DNA of 64,000 nucleotides, taken from Methanobacteriota archaeon (GTDB lineage Archaea; Thermoplasmatota; Poseidoniia; Poseidoniales; Thalassarchaeaceae). Below are positions 1 through 8,858 of this stretch, piece by piece. The first letter of the stretch is position 1. Each line of letters begins with the position of its first letter. Made by a program: the position numbers and the translations under genes. The stretch covers positions 23,561-87,560 of the forward strand of contig JABIGF010000019.1 of assembly GCA_018650285.1 (NCBI GenBank), given 5' to 3'. The notes under the pieces were generated by a model. It was not told the origin of the DNA. It did not search any database and saw only the letters and a list, made by a program, of their open reading frames with translations.

Positions 1-1
1 T

Positions 2-346
2 ACAGACTCTAGTGGCAATGAATTGTTTCTAGGCGAACACTGTGAAGAATATGATGGTGAAGAAGCATCTTGTGAATATGAATGGATTGAAATCGGATAT
101 TTTGATGCCTACGATTGCCCTTGTAAAATTACTGTTAACTCAACAGAAGACATCATCTTTACAGTCTATGGAGAGGCTGGAGAAAAAACCGATGTTGATG
201 GATATTTCATGTCCTTTTGTGGCGGAATTATTGCAATACTATCGGGAATTGTTCTCCTAGCTGTTGGTGGAGGAATCTCTCTATTCAGCAAAAAAACCAA
301 TGTTAACATTGCACCAGCAATTCAACAACAATACCCACCACAATGA
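2..346 (+). CDS. C-terminal part of a small membrane-anchored surface protein (partial)
   Basis: The reading frame is open to the left edge, so the true start lies outside the window; the TTG at 23 is only an internal codon. What is visible is a Cys- and acid-rich presumably extracellular stretch (Cys in EHCEEY, ASCEYE, YDCPCK and SFCGG), one hydrophobic membrane segment (GGIIAILSGIVLLAVGGG), a short basic stop-transfer (FSKK) and a Gln/Pro tail ending QQQYPPQ. I do not recognise a family. It ends one base before the stop of the convergent CBS gene, so the two transcripts must meet or overlap here. Confidence 0.6.
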   Translation, partial: TDSSGNELFLGEHCEEYDGEEASCEYEWIEIGYFDAYDCPCKITVNSTEDIIFTVYGEAGEKTDVDGYFMSFCGGIIAILSGIVLLAVGGGISLFSKKTNVNIAPAIQQQYPPQ

Positions 347-347
347 A

Positions 348-776
348 TCATTCATGCTGTGCTAAACGCTTGATAGCAGGCCTTGATTCAATGTGAGCAA
401 GTGCTTCACGGTAATCATTAGGAGAGAAATATCCGGCAAAGGCGCCATCAGAATCTACAGCAACAACTGCATGTGGTTTACGTTCATTCATTTGAGTAAT
501 AATGTCGTCAACACTGTCGTGCTGACCTACTTCCATGACATCAGCATCCATGTGTGCACCAACGGTTTCACTAGATGTATCCGCACCACTAGCAACTGCA
601 GCAAGAACTTGATTAGGAGTCAAAATACCCTTTACTTTCTTATCATCTCCAAGAACGACAAGTATTCCACGTCCAAGTTCTAACAACTTCCCAGCAGCGT
701 CAGTTATTGACGCATCCATATCTACAACATCGTGCTCATCTGTCAAAATTAAATCTGATACCTTCACATCATCCAT
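348..776 (-). CDS. Tandem CBS-domain protein
   Basis: A 142-residue protein built almost only of two CBS motifs: residues about 8-65 (VSDLILTDEHDVVDMDASIT, GRGILVVLGDDKKVKGILTP) and about 73-130 (VGAHMDADVMEVGQHDSVDD, KPHAVVAVDSDGAFAGYFSP). CBS pairs (Bateman modules) bind adenosyl ligands such as AMP, ATP or SAM and report energy state to a partner. No catalytic domain is attached and the neighbours are surface proteins, so the partner is unknown. Convergent with the partial gene on its left and divergent from the surface protein on its right. Confidence 0.85.
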   Translation of the reverse strand: MDDVKVSDLILTDEHDVVDMDASITDAAGKLLELGRGILVVLGDDKKVKGILTPNQVLAAVASGADTSSETVGAHMDADVMEVGQHDSVDDIITQMNERKPHAVVAVDSDGAFAGYFSPNDYREALAHIESRPAIKRLAQHE

Positions 777-952
777 AATAGACCACTAACACCGAGGCGG
801 GCCTTCAGGTTCATGAATCTGTTGGACTTACAATCACAGCCATACATAGTAACTACGGTGATTTTGACATACCCAAGAAGTAGCATAAAATGAGCCCTTT
901 GACCCGTTCCCTTCAAAGAGTCAACAATACCCACAAGTGCTGGGGATGTAAT

Positions 953-3031
953 ATGGCCAACCGCACAACTGCTATTCTCATACTACTTTCTATGCTCGCC
1001 ATGTGTATCCCTAATAGCCAAATTATCGGCGAGGCTGATGCACAAGTCACCTGTTGCGACTCTGCTGAAGTGGATTATTATCTGCTAGGAAAGGGCGATG
1101 AGGCCGGAGAAGGAACTTTGAGTCCTTTTTCAGTTGACCTAGGAGCAGAACATGAAGTATGGGTGACATCATCAGTCAGCCAACTCACAGAGATTGCGCG
1201 GTGGCGTCTACCACAAGCAACTTCTGGAAATTATCCAAGTTCAACTTGGACCCTATCTGTTGACTACGAAGTAGTTGATGCAACTGGAATCCAAGCCAAT
1301 GTTTCAGCAGAAGTGAAAATTGGAGGGAAATCATGGACTGGTTATTCAAATACCAATCCTGCTTACACACCAGGAGAAAACACAATTCAAATTCAAATTG
1401 ATATTGATGAAGAGGGAAATATCTTCTCAAGTGGAGAATTAATCGTAGTGGTTTTGAGCGTTCATTCAATTATTTTCAACTCAGCAGGAGATGATGCGGG
1501 TGTGCGTTTTGTATGGGGGACAGAAGACCACCCATCAAATCTTGAAGCAACAATACCTATTGTCAAAATGGATTGGCAACCGGCAATAGTCAACGGCCAT
1601 TCTGTCCAAATCCCTGTTGTCCTAAACTCAGGTCACGGTTCTGCAATTTGGGAGAAATCAATTACTGAGTTCAAGGTTGATGGATTAGTCGTTGATACTG
1701 TTGTAGCGACAACACACAATGATGGCGCTCAAATCTATCTGAATTGGGAGGCGCCTATTAGTGCATCAGATGGAGTCTATGAGGTGAATCTCTCACTAAC
1801 AGTTTCCGATTCACAAATTCAACCGCTTGAAGGTGGATTTTCTTATGCCATCGTCTTTGGCTCTGGCGGCAGTAGTGGTGGTATTTTCCCAGCGGATGAA
1901 CCATTGCGAAGTGGTGGAAGTCAACTGAGTGTTACTATTGATGCTAAAGTAGAGGCGGGAGACCGCATTCGAAGAACTACTCAAATTGATTTTGAAGGAC
2001 CTATGGCAACATGGATGCGATGGGGATTTGATAACATAGGAAATGAATCACTAGATTCGCTTTCACAATGGAAGCAAGTGCAAGGCACTACATCAACAGA
2101 AGCAACTCGCAACAACCACCAAGTTGACTCTGCAGAAGTACAAGCATTAGAGACTCACCTTTCTGGTAAAGCGTCCTCTCTGAAGCGGTTCATGTTTGAT
2201 GGCTTGATGATTGATTGTGGGCGCCTTATTGGTGTGGAACCAATTGCAGCTGCTGCTGCGCCAACAGTAGAGATCACTGTCCACGACGATTTCGGATTTA
2301 GCGATTCAAAAATCACCATCACAATAGAATCGCTTGAAAACATCAAAGTCGGTGAAAAGAAAGTCTTGTTCGATAATTTTGTTCGGCCTCAACCTTCTGC
2401 AACACCATTTTGGACAGATTTGACCATTGATGCGAAATTTACAACTTCGTTAATGGTTGGAACATCAGCGGTTGACGGTAGTGGAATAGGTTACTCCCAC
2501 AATAGATTCATCATCACAGAATCAATTGGAGTAAGTGGCACAACACTTTCTGGAGAGGAGGATATGAAGGACTATCGCGTTGCCTTTGTGATAGGTGACA
2601 TTACCCACGCCCCACTAATCACTCTATTCGAATCGTTTGCAATTGTCGTATTGTTTTCCATGTTGGCTCGCCGCCTAACTGAAAATAAACCTAGAACGGG
2701 TTACTGGCTTACCTCTCTCCTCTTTACAGCCGTATGGGGTTACGCCTACTTCTTTGCCCTCCCATTATTCTTCATGTTAGCCGCATTGGTTGCTGCTGGA
2801 ATAATGATGTTAGCAGTCGCCGTAGTGACGCCCAAAATTAGTTTAGAAGATTCTCTTGCAGACGAAGCCGCATATCTTTCCATCATGCCAACCATTGGTA
2901 AGCGCAAAAGAAAAGTGGCCAATCCAGTAGTAGAATGTCCAGTCTGCCTTGAAGCAATAGAAATTAAATCGAAACAGAGACCTGTAAGAGTAAGGTGTGA
3001 TATCTGTGATACTAAACTAAAAATTTCCTGA
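953..3031 (+). CDS. Surface protein with C-terminal membrane spans and cytoplasmic zinc ribbon
   Basis: The frame is open from ATG 890, but ATG 953 places a signal peptide (MANRTTAILILLSMLAM...EADAQ) at the N terminus and is preferred. About 560 residues of beta-rich, Ser/Thr/Gly-rich extracellular sequence follow, with a Gly/Ser linker (FGSGGSSGG). Near the C terminus are about three hydrophobic segments (LITLFESFAIVVLFSMLA, TGYWLTSLLFTAVWGYAYFF, LFFMLAALVAAGIMMLAVAV). The tail is a treble-clef or zinc-ribbon-like CPVC-(18)-CDIC module close to the last residue. The family is unknown to me; a secreted ectodomain joined to an intracellular zinc ribbon suggests adhesion or sensing (inference). 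Confidence 0.75.
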   Translation: MANRTTAILILLSMLAMCIPNSQIIGEADAQVTCCDSAEVDYYLLGKGDEAGEGTLSPFSVDLGAEHEVWVTSSVSQLTEIARWRLPQATSGNYPSSTWTLSVDYEVVDATGIQANVSAEVKIGGKSWTGYSNTNPAYTPGENTIQIQIDIDEEGNIFSSGELIVVVLSVHSIIFNSAGDDAGVRFVWGTEDHPSNLEATIPIVKMDWQPAIVNGHSVQIPVVLNSGHGSAIWEKSITEFKVDGLVVDTVVATTHNDGAQIYLNWEAPISASDGVYEVNLSLTVSDSQIQPLEGGFSYAIVFGSGGSSGGIFPADEPLRSGGSQLSVTIDAKVEAGDRIRRTTQIDFEGPMATWMRWGFDNIGNESLDSLSQWKQVQGTTSTEATRNNHQVDSAEVQALETHLSGKASSLKRFMFDGLMIDCGRLIGVEPIAAAAAPTVEITVHDDFGFSDSKITITIESLENIKVGEKKVLFDNFVRPQPSATPFWTDLTIDAKFTTSLMVGTSAVDGSGIGYSHNRFIITESIGVSGTTLSGEEDMKDYRVAFVIGDITHAPLITLFESFAIVVLFSMLARRLTENKPRTGYWLTSLLFTAVWGYAYFFALPLFFMLAALVAAGIMMLAVAVVTPKISLEDSLADEAAYLSIMPTIGKRKRKVANPVVECPVCLEAIEIKSKQRPVRVRCDICDTKLKIS

Positions 3032-3069
3032 ATAATGATGAATGACTTTTAGCAGATGGTCTTTGTCGG

Positions 3070-3921
3070 GTGGCTATGCGCTCACTGTTAGAGTTGGAGG
3101 CATTTGCCACAATTTCTGACAATCTGCAAGCTATAGCAAAATCAATAGACAAATCTGAGCATCTTACTCTACTTGTACCACCATCACCAACTGGTGCAGC
3201 GGCATCCGCACAATTGGAAGCGGCTCTACTTGATTCTGAAATCCCCTATCGCCGCCAGTTTACACCGCGGGAGGCATCGCCACCTTGTATCGAAATTACT
3301 GAGGGCGAGGCAAAAGACGGGCCTGTCCCCTTTTCTAATGAATCAATGAATGCAAAACTATCACCTATGTTCGCAATAGGAGTTAGAGGACACGATGGGG
3401 CTGCTCATCGGGGCGTCCTCTCACCTGTAGCACAAGCGGCTGCTTTAGCCGAGTTGATCTCACCTGATGGCAAACGTATGCGAAAGATTAGGCCATGGCT
3501 ACTTGCAGGCAATTGGTGGGCTTCAGGGCTAGACCAAGGCTATGACCCCATATACAGTGCATTAAGAGACCACTTGAAGGAGGAAGGCGGGGTACGAATA
3601 TTACCATTGCCAGAAGTTGACAATCCTGACATGACTAGGCTCTCAAAAATAGATTCAGAGAGAGATACAACAACACGAGAGGCGTGGCCTGCCATGGACC
3701 TTGATGACAAAGCAAATGCCCTCAGCACACTAATTCTACCCCAAGTAGTTAGTGAAAATCCTTCAACCGCCCGACTTGAAGAATTAATTTGGCATCGGGT
3801 CAAAATATCTAGTTCCGGCAAAGACCTGCATTCAAGCATGGTTGCTGCAAGGTCAATGTGGGATGGTTCGCCAAAATCAACTGCTGATTTAGTAGACGCA
3901 ATTGTATCTGATTCTATCTGA
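3070..3921 (+). CDS. Conserved-looking cytoplasmic protein, weakly DHH/RecJ-like
   Basis: Starts at GTG 3070 or ATG 3076 (MRSLLELEAFATI). A soluble protein of about 280 residues without signal or membrane segment. The beginning (helix, then LTLLVPPSPTGAAASAQLEA, then a short strand IPYRRQFT) resembles the first unit of archaeal DHH/RecJ-like proteins, where HDNADPDG occupies the place of PPSPTG; the metal-binding Asp/His residues are absent, so it would be catalytically dead. In several archaea a RecJ-like gene lies beside rps15, which lies next door here but in the opposite orientation. The assignment is weak and rests on pattern and context only. Confidence 0.55.
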   Translation: MAMRSLLELEAFATISDNLQAIAKSIDKSEHLTLLVPPSPTGAAASAQLEAALLDSEIPYRRQFTPREASPPCIEITEGEAKDGPVPFSNESMNAKLSPMFAIGVRGHDGAAHRGVLSPVAQAAALAELISPDGKRMRKIRPWLLAGNWWASGLDQGYDPIYSALRDHLKEEGGVRILPLPEVDNPDMTRLSKIDSERDTTTREAWPAMDLDDKANALSTLILPQVVSENPSTARLEELIWHRVKISSSGKDLHSSMVAARSMWDGSPKSTADLVDAIVSDSI

Positions 3922-3961
3922 TACCAAATAATTGAGAATGATTTGCTGAGCAAATCAATAA

Positions 3962-4417
3962 TCATTCTACCATTAGACGTAGTTGGTCACGCTTGTAATT
4001 CCAATCACCGTCTAACATTCCGTTACCCTTGTAGTAACGTGCTGAGCGACGAATCTTTGATTCGATGAGATTGAGTTGACGACTATTGTGCAAATCCTTT
4101 CGGTTACTCTCTAAATGGTCGATGATTCCCTGCGCCTTGCGCATCATGTTCATCAATTCTTCAGGAACTTTGCGAGTCTTACCTGCTTCGTTGAGTACAT
4201 CACTGACTGATTTGCCAAGAAGAAGTTTTACGCTTGGTACTGAATGCTGGTCACGAAGAATTGTGCCAATCATCGCATTGGAATGGCCTGCATCGTGCAT
4301 TTCAACGATTAATGATTCAACCATTGATGCATCTTTTTCTGACCACTCAGGTACTTCACTAGAATCAGGACGCTTGGAGCCTGACTTACCCTTTCCACCA
4401 CTGTGCATTCGAGCCAT
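3962..4417 (-). CDS. rps15: 30S ribosomal protein S15P (archaeal S15/uS15)
   Basis: From ATG 4417 (MARMHSGGKGKSGSKRP) the protein is 151 residues, the usual size of archaeal/eukaryotic uS15. It has the archaeal N-terminal S13/S15 extension (WSEKDASMVESLIVEMHDAG, GTILRDQHSVPSVKLLLGKS) and the uS15 core helices (VPEELMNMMRKAQGIIDHLE, HNSRQLNLIESKIRRSARYY). It binds 16S rRNA helices h20-h22 in the small subunit platform. The frame extends upstream to 4489, but those residues are not conserved in the family. arcS lies immediately upstream on the same strand, and a perfect hairpin sits between the two. Confidence 0.95.
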   Translation of the reverse strand: MARMHSGGKGKSGSKRPDSSEVPEWSEKDASMVESLIVEMHDAGHSNAMIGTILRDQHSVPSVKLLLGKSVSDVLNEAGKTRKVPEELMNMMRKAQGIIDHLESNRKDLHNSRQLNLIESKIRRSARYYKGNGMLDGDWNYKRDQLRLMVE

Positions 4418-4467
4418 ATGTACACCTTGAGCGAGCCGCCGACCTACTCCCCATTCATAACCGCTCC

Positions 4468-4484
4468 GCCTCTCTAAGAGAGGC
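4468..4484 (-). promoter_or_regulatory. Hairpin in rps15 leader / arcS 3' end
   Basis: A perfect 7-bp inverted repeat (GCCTCTC / GAGAGGC) with a 3-nt loop, one base beyond the arcS stop and about 50 nt before the rps15 ATG. There is no U-run, so a simple intrinsic terminator is unlikely; an mRNA processing site or an S15-responsive leader is possible. Confidence 0.45.
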
Positions 4485-4485
4485 T

Positions 4486-6327
4486 TCACAGCCTGTGTTT
4501 GGTCTTTGCAACTCTTCCAGGGCTACCAAAATACTCCCACTTTGAAGTCACGCTTCTAGCGCTTCCAAGAAGTTTACCGGACCTGAAAATAAGAACCTCA
4601 TCGCCCTCTCTTAAATCGCCTACGACCTTGTCAACCATTGGTGAAAATATGTCACCTTCTAATTTTGGACCGTCCACTAAATGAACCTCTCCAAGAGTTT
4701 TACATTCAGATAAATTGGGCAATGTTGATTTTGCAAATGCAAACCTTCCATCGTTTGGATGCCACATTGCCAACTGCTCTTTTCCTTGCAAAATCTTCCA
4801 TCTAGGGGGTTTTCCACCCACATGTGCTTTAGCAAGCCAGTCATCATTTGCATGAAGCCAACGCGAAATGGCTCGCATTTTGATGAGCAAATGTTGTTTC
4901 TCACCAATACGATATTCTGGATGGAATTGTTTTGCCGCAGCATCAGATGCTTCCTTCAAACGGTCAAGTGCATCTGCAGAACCTGCCCCTTCACCTTGAC
5001 GTGTATCAATTATTTCAGCGGGGATTTCATCGCCATCTAAACTAATTCCGCTGTGGTTAATGACCTGCTTGTATCCATTGTTTTGAACGAACGATTTTAC
5101 CAACTTTTGGATCATTTCTATTTCTTCGCCATCCCAGTCGCCGGTGACCGGAATATCGTAGTGACCAGCCGGCCATAATTCCTCTAATTCCCTTGGCACT
5201 AATCCAAGTGGAGAGGTGACCATAACTTCGTGAATTGGTCGGTGACGAAGCACTCTTCGGAAACGTCTGTGAGATTGAGACATTGAGTATGGTTTACGAG
5301 CACTACATGGGAGTAATACTAGAACTTCTGATTGCTCTGCAGGTGCACGGTATTCAGTAGCCATGCGATTAATCCAATCAACTATCAATGGGTCTTGACG
5401 ACTGACTGCGCTATTACAACGCCATTTAGTCCCCTCTTTGACGAAGCGGCGCAACGGGGCACCATGAATTTCAATATTATTCAGGCCGTGCAATTCATCC
5501 TTCATCATTCGGTCATGGAAACGAAGATGTTCGACCAATTTAGGAGAATTTAGAGAACGCTTTTCAACCAATTGTCTCAATGTACCACCTGTGATAGCTG
5601 ACTTTACTGCAGAAAGTTCTCTCTTCCACTCGACTACCTGTTCGGAGAAGACTGAATCCTCATCAAATTCAGCATTCGGCTTTCTAGCACCATCTGCTGT
5701 CAGAAGGTAGCCAAGTGATTCCGCTTGTCGTGAACGGGTGAAATCATGTAAATCTGCACCAAACCATGTGAGAAGTGCGAGATTGTCTGGCCCTGACAGT
5801 CCTGGGCACCAGAGTAGCGCACCGGGAAAACGTGTCCTCAATACGGCCAAAGCAGTAGCCAATTTACCAGGGTGGTTCGCTAATTGCAATGAATCAACCA
5901 ATGCAATAATTTCGGGCTGCTCACCAAGTTCCGCTAATTCAGAATCATGAATCATCGCTTGCCAAGATATTGCTAGCAACCCACCGAAGGCGCGGCTTTT
6001 CAAGCCGCTGTCAGCATCTTCTAACGACGGTGGCAACACATGATTCATCTGACAATGCCATTCAGGGCTATCATTGTCAAATGGCATTGCCAAAGCCCCC
6101 CGTCCAGTTACTTTCATTGATGCTGGCAAAGAAGTGCTATCGTATTCGACGATAAAAGGCATAATTCCAGCTGACAATTCGACTTCATCAACATCTTTCT
6201 TGGTTCCAACAAGAGCCGGTGTGCGGCAGATGGGAGATTTGCGGTCTCCAAGCGCAATAATGCGCGAATGGCGCAATCTTTGGACGACTGTGCGCCCCAA
6301 GGTGGAATCAATCACGAAGGGCGCCAC
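4486..6327 (-). CDS. arcS: Archaeosine synthase ArcS (TGT paralogue with PUA domain)
   Basis: ArcS acts after the archaeal tRNA-guanine transglycosylase in turning preQ0 at position 15 of tRNA into archaeosine. The diagnostic motif PCSARKPYSMSQSHRRF is present around residues 340-356, with Cys341 from this start. The central TGT-like region (LLWCPGLSGPDNLALLTWFG) precedes it and a PUA domain closes the protein (GDIFSPMVDKVVGDLREGDE). The frame extends to ATG 6447, but that part would overlap the divergent gene at 6341 and has no ArcS-like sequence; GTG 6327 (VAPFVIDSTLGRTVVQRL) gives about 613 residues and leaves 13 bp between the two starts. The partner transglycosylase is not in this window. 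Confidence 0.9.
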   Translation of the reverse strand: MAPFVIDSTLGRTVVQRLRHSRIIALGDRKSPICRTPALVGTKKDVDEVELSAGIMPFIVEYDSTSLPASMKVTGRGALAMPFDNDSPEWHCQMNHVLPPSLEDADSGLKSRAFGGLLAISWQAMIHDSELAELGEQPEIIALVDSLQLANHPGKLATALAVLRTRFPGALLWCPGLSGPDNLALLTWFGADLHDFTRSRQAESLGYLLTADGARKPNAEFDEDSVFSEQVVEWKRELSAVKSAITGGTLRQLVEKRSLNSPKLVEHLRFHDRMMKDELHGLNNIEIHGAPLRRFVKEGTKWRCNSAVSRQDPLIVDWINRMATEYRAPAEQSEVLVLLPCSARKPYSMSQSHRRFRRVLRHRPIHEVMVTSPLGLVPRELEELWPAGHYDIPVTGDWDGEEIEMIQKLVKSFVQNNGYKQVINHSGISLDGDEIPAEIIDTRQGEGAGSADALDRLKEASDAAAKQFHPEYRIGEKQHLLIKMRAISRWLHANDDWLAKAHVGGKPPRWKILQGKEQLAMWHPNDGRFAFAKSTLPNLSECKTLGEVHLVDGPKLEGDIFSPMVDKVVGDLREGDEVLIFRSGKLLGSARSVTSKWEYFGSPGRVAKTKHRL

Positions 6328-6340
6328 CTGTGCGCCATAA

Positions 6341-8617
6341 TTGAATGATTCTAAATGCCTCGGAGGTTGCCAAGCAGATGTGAGCAGGCTAGCACTACCC
6401 ACCGCACTAGCAATTTTGCTGCTCTTCGCAGCCATCCCAATGGCCAATGAAGAGCCATTTCAACTTGCAGAAAATAGTCAGCCACAACAATCTTCCACCC
6501 ATTCTCTAGGCGAAGGGGAGACAAATTGGTCGAATACGGTCATGACTCGCCAGAGTTCATTTTGGGTTGCTATTGATTGCCCGTCAGAAACCGCCTGCGA
6601 AGAATTGAATTTGACAGTGACTGATTCGGCAGGCACAGAATACACAGAAACAGGGCGTTTTCACCTTGAACTTACTGGAAACCTCTCCTTTGGAGAAACC
6701 ACTGTTCGCATCACTCGCCTAGGAAATACCGCACAAGATTTAGTCATTCAACAGATATTCTTTGATACATACTCGGGTGAGTTTGGTGATGCCCCCTCAC
6801 AAATACCTAATCCTGGAGAAAACAGTTCTAATTGGCCCCTTGCTGAACTTGATGGTTGCAATGGAGTAGTCACTTGTGGACTGATTGACCGAACGATGAT
6901 TGACCCCGCAGCAGTCTGGTTGAACGGCAGTTTGGATTCCCTCGAAGATGCGGATACATTCAAACTCAATAGTAGTTCAAATGAATTGATTGAATTGGAA
7001 GTTGTTGCTGTTTCCACCGATATTACAATTGAAGTCTGGAATCTTACAGATGAAGATCTCTTCCTTATGGGGCAGTGGCAATTTATGGCTGGTAGCAGTT
7101 TTGTACCAACTCGGCTAATTCTTGAACAAACAAATGGAGAAACTTGGATTTCAATCAACAACGCCGGAGGCGTTGGTCTTTATTCGCTAAGATTGGCAAA
7201 CCATTCTCAATACTATGAACTACAAAACACAACGAGTGATTTTGATTTACCAACCCATCCATATTTTGGATATAGTGGGAATATGACACTTTCTGGCCAC
7301 ATCATTACAGGCGACTTAGGTGATGCTCTTACCATCCAAATGGGGTCGCGTAGTACTGTGACGATTGAATGGTATTTCAGCGATGATGCTGAAATCCAAA
7401 TCCTTGCAAGAGATGGGAATTGGCAGACAATTCACACACTAACCAATAGAACTGGAAGTATTGATTTCACCGCCCCTGAAAATTCTGACAGAGGCGGTTT
7501 TGTAATCACGAATGCTAGCGGGCCCCTAATTTGGTCTGTCAAAATAATTGAGTGGGGGCCGTGGGATGGAGGATGGGTTGGAGATGCACTTGACCAGCCA
7601 CCAAATGGCATGGCTGATGCTAACGATATGGCAGCCTTCACAGGGGCTAGCGGCAGTATTTCAGGCGAGATTGGTGGAGATGATATTCGCGATGTGTATC
7701 TCATTGAGAGAGAAGTTGGTTTCCCCTATCGCTCCCTGCTAAGTGCAACTATTGAAGGAGACCCTGGCACCTGTACATTGAAACTTGTTCAACTCAACAC
7801 AACGGCATACAGTTCGTGGAGTACTGTGTCATGGAATCTTACAGATATGACTGGCCAACAAGCAAGCACCACACTTGATTTACCACACGGAACCCACCTA
7901 TTAATTATAGAATCGAGAACTACAACTGAGGTCGGTTATTCAGTAAACTGGGCTTGGTTGACACCTGAAGGAGCAGAGCCAATTGAAGAAGAATGGGTTG
8001 ATTATTCTGATGGGATGAAAGGGTTTTACATCTTGATTGGAATCATTCTATTATTGCCAATGATGGTAGCAATATACTGGAAATTCAATGAGGATGACGA
8101 AATTGAAATTGAAGTACATGAAAAGAAACGACTTGAACGCTTGCGTCAGAGATTGATAAGTGCAGACCCGAATGATTCAATGGACCCAAATGCCTTACTG
8201 CACGCATTGGAATCGCTAGCAGACACCGATTGGGAGGCATTGACTAAACAATGGGGTGAACCAATGACTAGACACACCACCGAATCTTTAGATCTAGCCA
8301 TTTGGCAACTTGCCGAATTAGATGGTGCAAAATCAGTCACGGTAGGCCTAACTGTTGGCGATGAGAATTGGACACTAGCGGGAATTAGATTCCAAGCAAT
8401 ACAAGGAAGTGAATGGGAAATTATTGCTGTAACACCAGAGAGTATGTTTGATGGTGATGAAGTATTCTTAGGTGACTTAAAATCACAAAGCAGCCAATTC
8501 TACCGCATTGACCTAGCTGGTAAAGCGGAGGGCTTTGATTTAATTTTATCAGGACTTGTCGGAGGAAACCCTGTTGCAGCAGTCCCTACAAAAGCCGCTT
8601 TACTAGAAGAAGAATAA
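6341..8617 (+). CDS. Large single-span surface protein with cytoplasmic C-terminal domain
   Basis: An N-terminal signal segment (RLALPTALAILLLFAAIPMA) is followed by about 530 residues of beta-sandwich-like extracellular sequence. It contains Cys pairs (CPSETACEEL, GCNGVVTCGL), DxADTF-type motifs of bacterial pre-peptidase C-terminal domains (LEDADTFKLN, GDDIRDVYL) and many N-glycosylation sequons. One membrane helix (GFYILIGIILLLPMMVAIYW, about residues 565-584) leads to a 175-residue acidic cytoplasmic domain ending ALLEEE. ATG 6341 and GTG 6380 are both possible starts; GTG 6380 gives the more compact signal peptide. Divergent from arcS. The cytoplasmic domain is not recognised. Confidence 0.75.
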   Translation: MNDSKCLGGCQADVSRLALPTALAILLLFAAIPMANEEPFQLAENSQPQQSSTHSLGEGETNWSNTVMTRQSSFWVAIDCPSETACEELNLTVTDSAGTEYTETGRFHLELTGNLSFGETTVRITRLGNTAQDLVIQQIFFDTYSGEFGDAPSQIPNPGENSSNWPLAELDGCNGVVTCGLIDRTMIDPAAVWLNGSLDSLEDADTFKLNSSSNELIELEVVAVSTDITIEVWNLTDEDLFLMGQWQFMAGSSFVPTRLILEQTNGETWISINNAGGVGLYSLRLANHSQYYELQNTTSDFDLPTHPYFGYSGNMTLSGHIITGDLGDALTIQMGSRSTVTIEWYFSDDAEIQILARDGNWQTIHTLTNRTGSIDFTAPENSDRGGFVITNASGPLIWSVKIIEWGPWDGGWVGDALDQPPNGMADANDMAAFTGASGSISGEIGGDDIRDVYLIEREVGFPYRSLLSATIEGDPGTCTLKLVQLNTTAYSSWSTVSWNLTDMTGQQASTTLDLPHGTHLLIIESRTTTEVGYSVNWAWLTPEGAEPIEEEWVDYSDGMKGFYILIGIILLLPMMVAIYWKFNEDDEIEIEVHEKKRLERLRQRLISADPNDSMDPNALLHALESLADTDWEALTKQWGEPMTRHTTESLDLAIWQLAELDGAKSVTVGLTVGDENWTLAGIRFQAIQGSEWEIIAVTPESMFDGDEVFLGDLKSQSSQFYRIDLAGKAEGFDLILSGLVGGNPVAAVPTKAALLEEE

Positions 8618-8672
8618 TTTATTATTCCCAAACATATTATCCAATTAGTAAATTAATTATTGAATTGTTATC

Positions 8673-8691
8673 ATGACACCTTTGGTGTCAT
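8673..8691 (+). terminator. Hairpin downstream of the surface-protein gene
   Basis: A perfect 8-bp inverted repeat ATGACACC / GGTGTCAT with a TTT loop, 55 nt after the stop codon. The position suits a 3' end or transcript-stability element; no long T-run follows, so termination is inferred. Confidence 0.35.
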
Positions 8692-8817
8692 TATGAAAGA
8701 TAAGGCACCAATATAATAACGGCTGCCGAGTATACAAATAATAGGATTTATTAAAAAATTAGAATATAACAAATAAAAAAGTTAAAATTTGTTAAAAACC
8801 GGTTTTGAATCGTAACA

Positions 8818-8825
8818 TTTTTATA
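8818..8825 (+). promoter_or_regulatory. Candidate TATA box for the leader/tRNA-Arg/operon transcript
   Basis: TTTTTATA lies where an archaeal TATA element would direct initiation about 25 bp downstream, just ahead of the mini-ORF at 8859. A second candidate (CTATATAG, around 8844-8851) would start transcription inside the mini-ORF. No experimental support. Confidence 0.35.
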
Positions 8826-8858
8826 CCCCCGCCACATCTGACCCTATATAGCAATATT

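Larger units (their letters stand above)
8618..8858. other. AT-rich intergenic region ahead of the tRNA-Arg operon
   Basis: About 240 bp of strongly AT-rich sequence with no convincing ORF. It holds one perfect hairpin (8673-8691) shortly after the upstream gene, several A/T runs and two TATA-like elements near its right end (around 8818 and 8845). Apart from these I see nothing here; with the mini-ORF that follows, the protein- and tRNA-free stretch runs to 9019. Confidence 0.5.
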
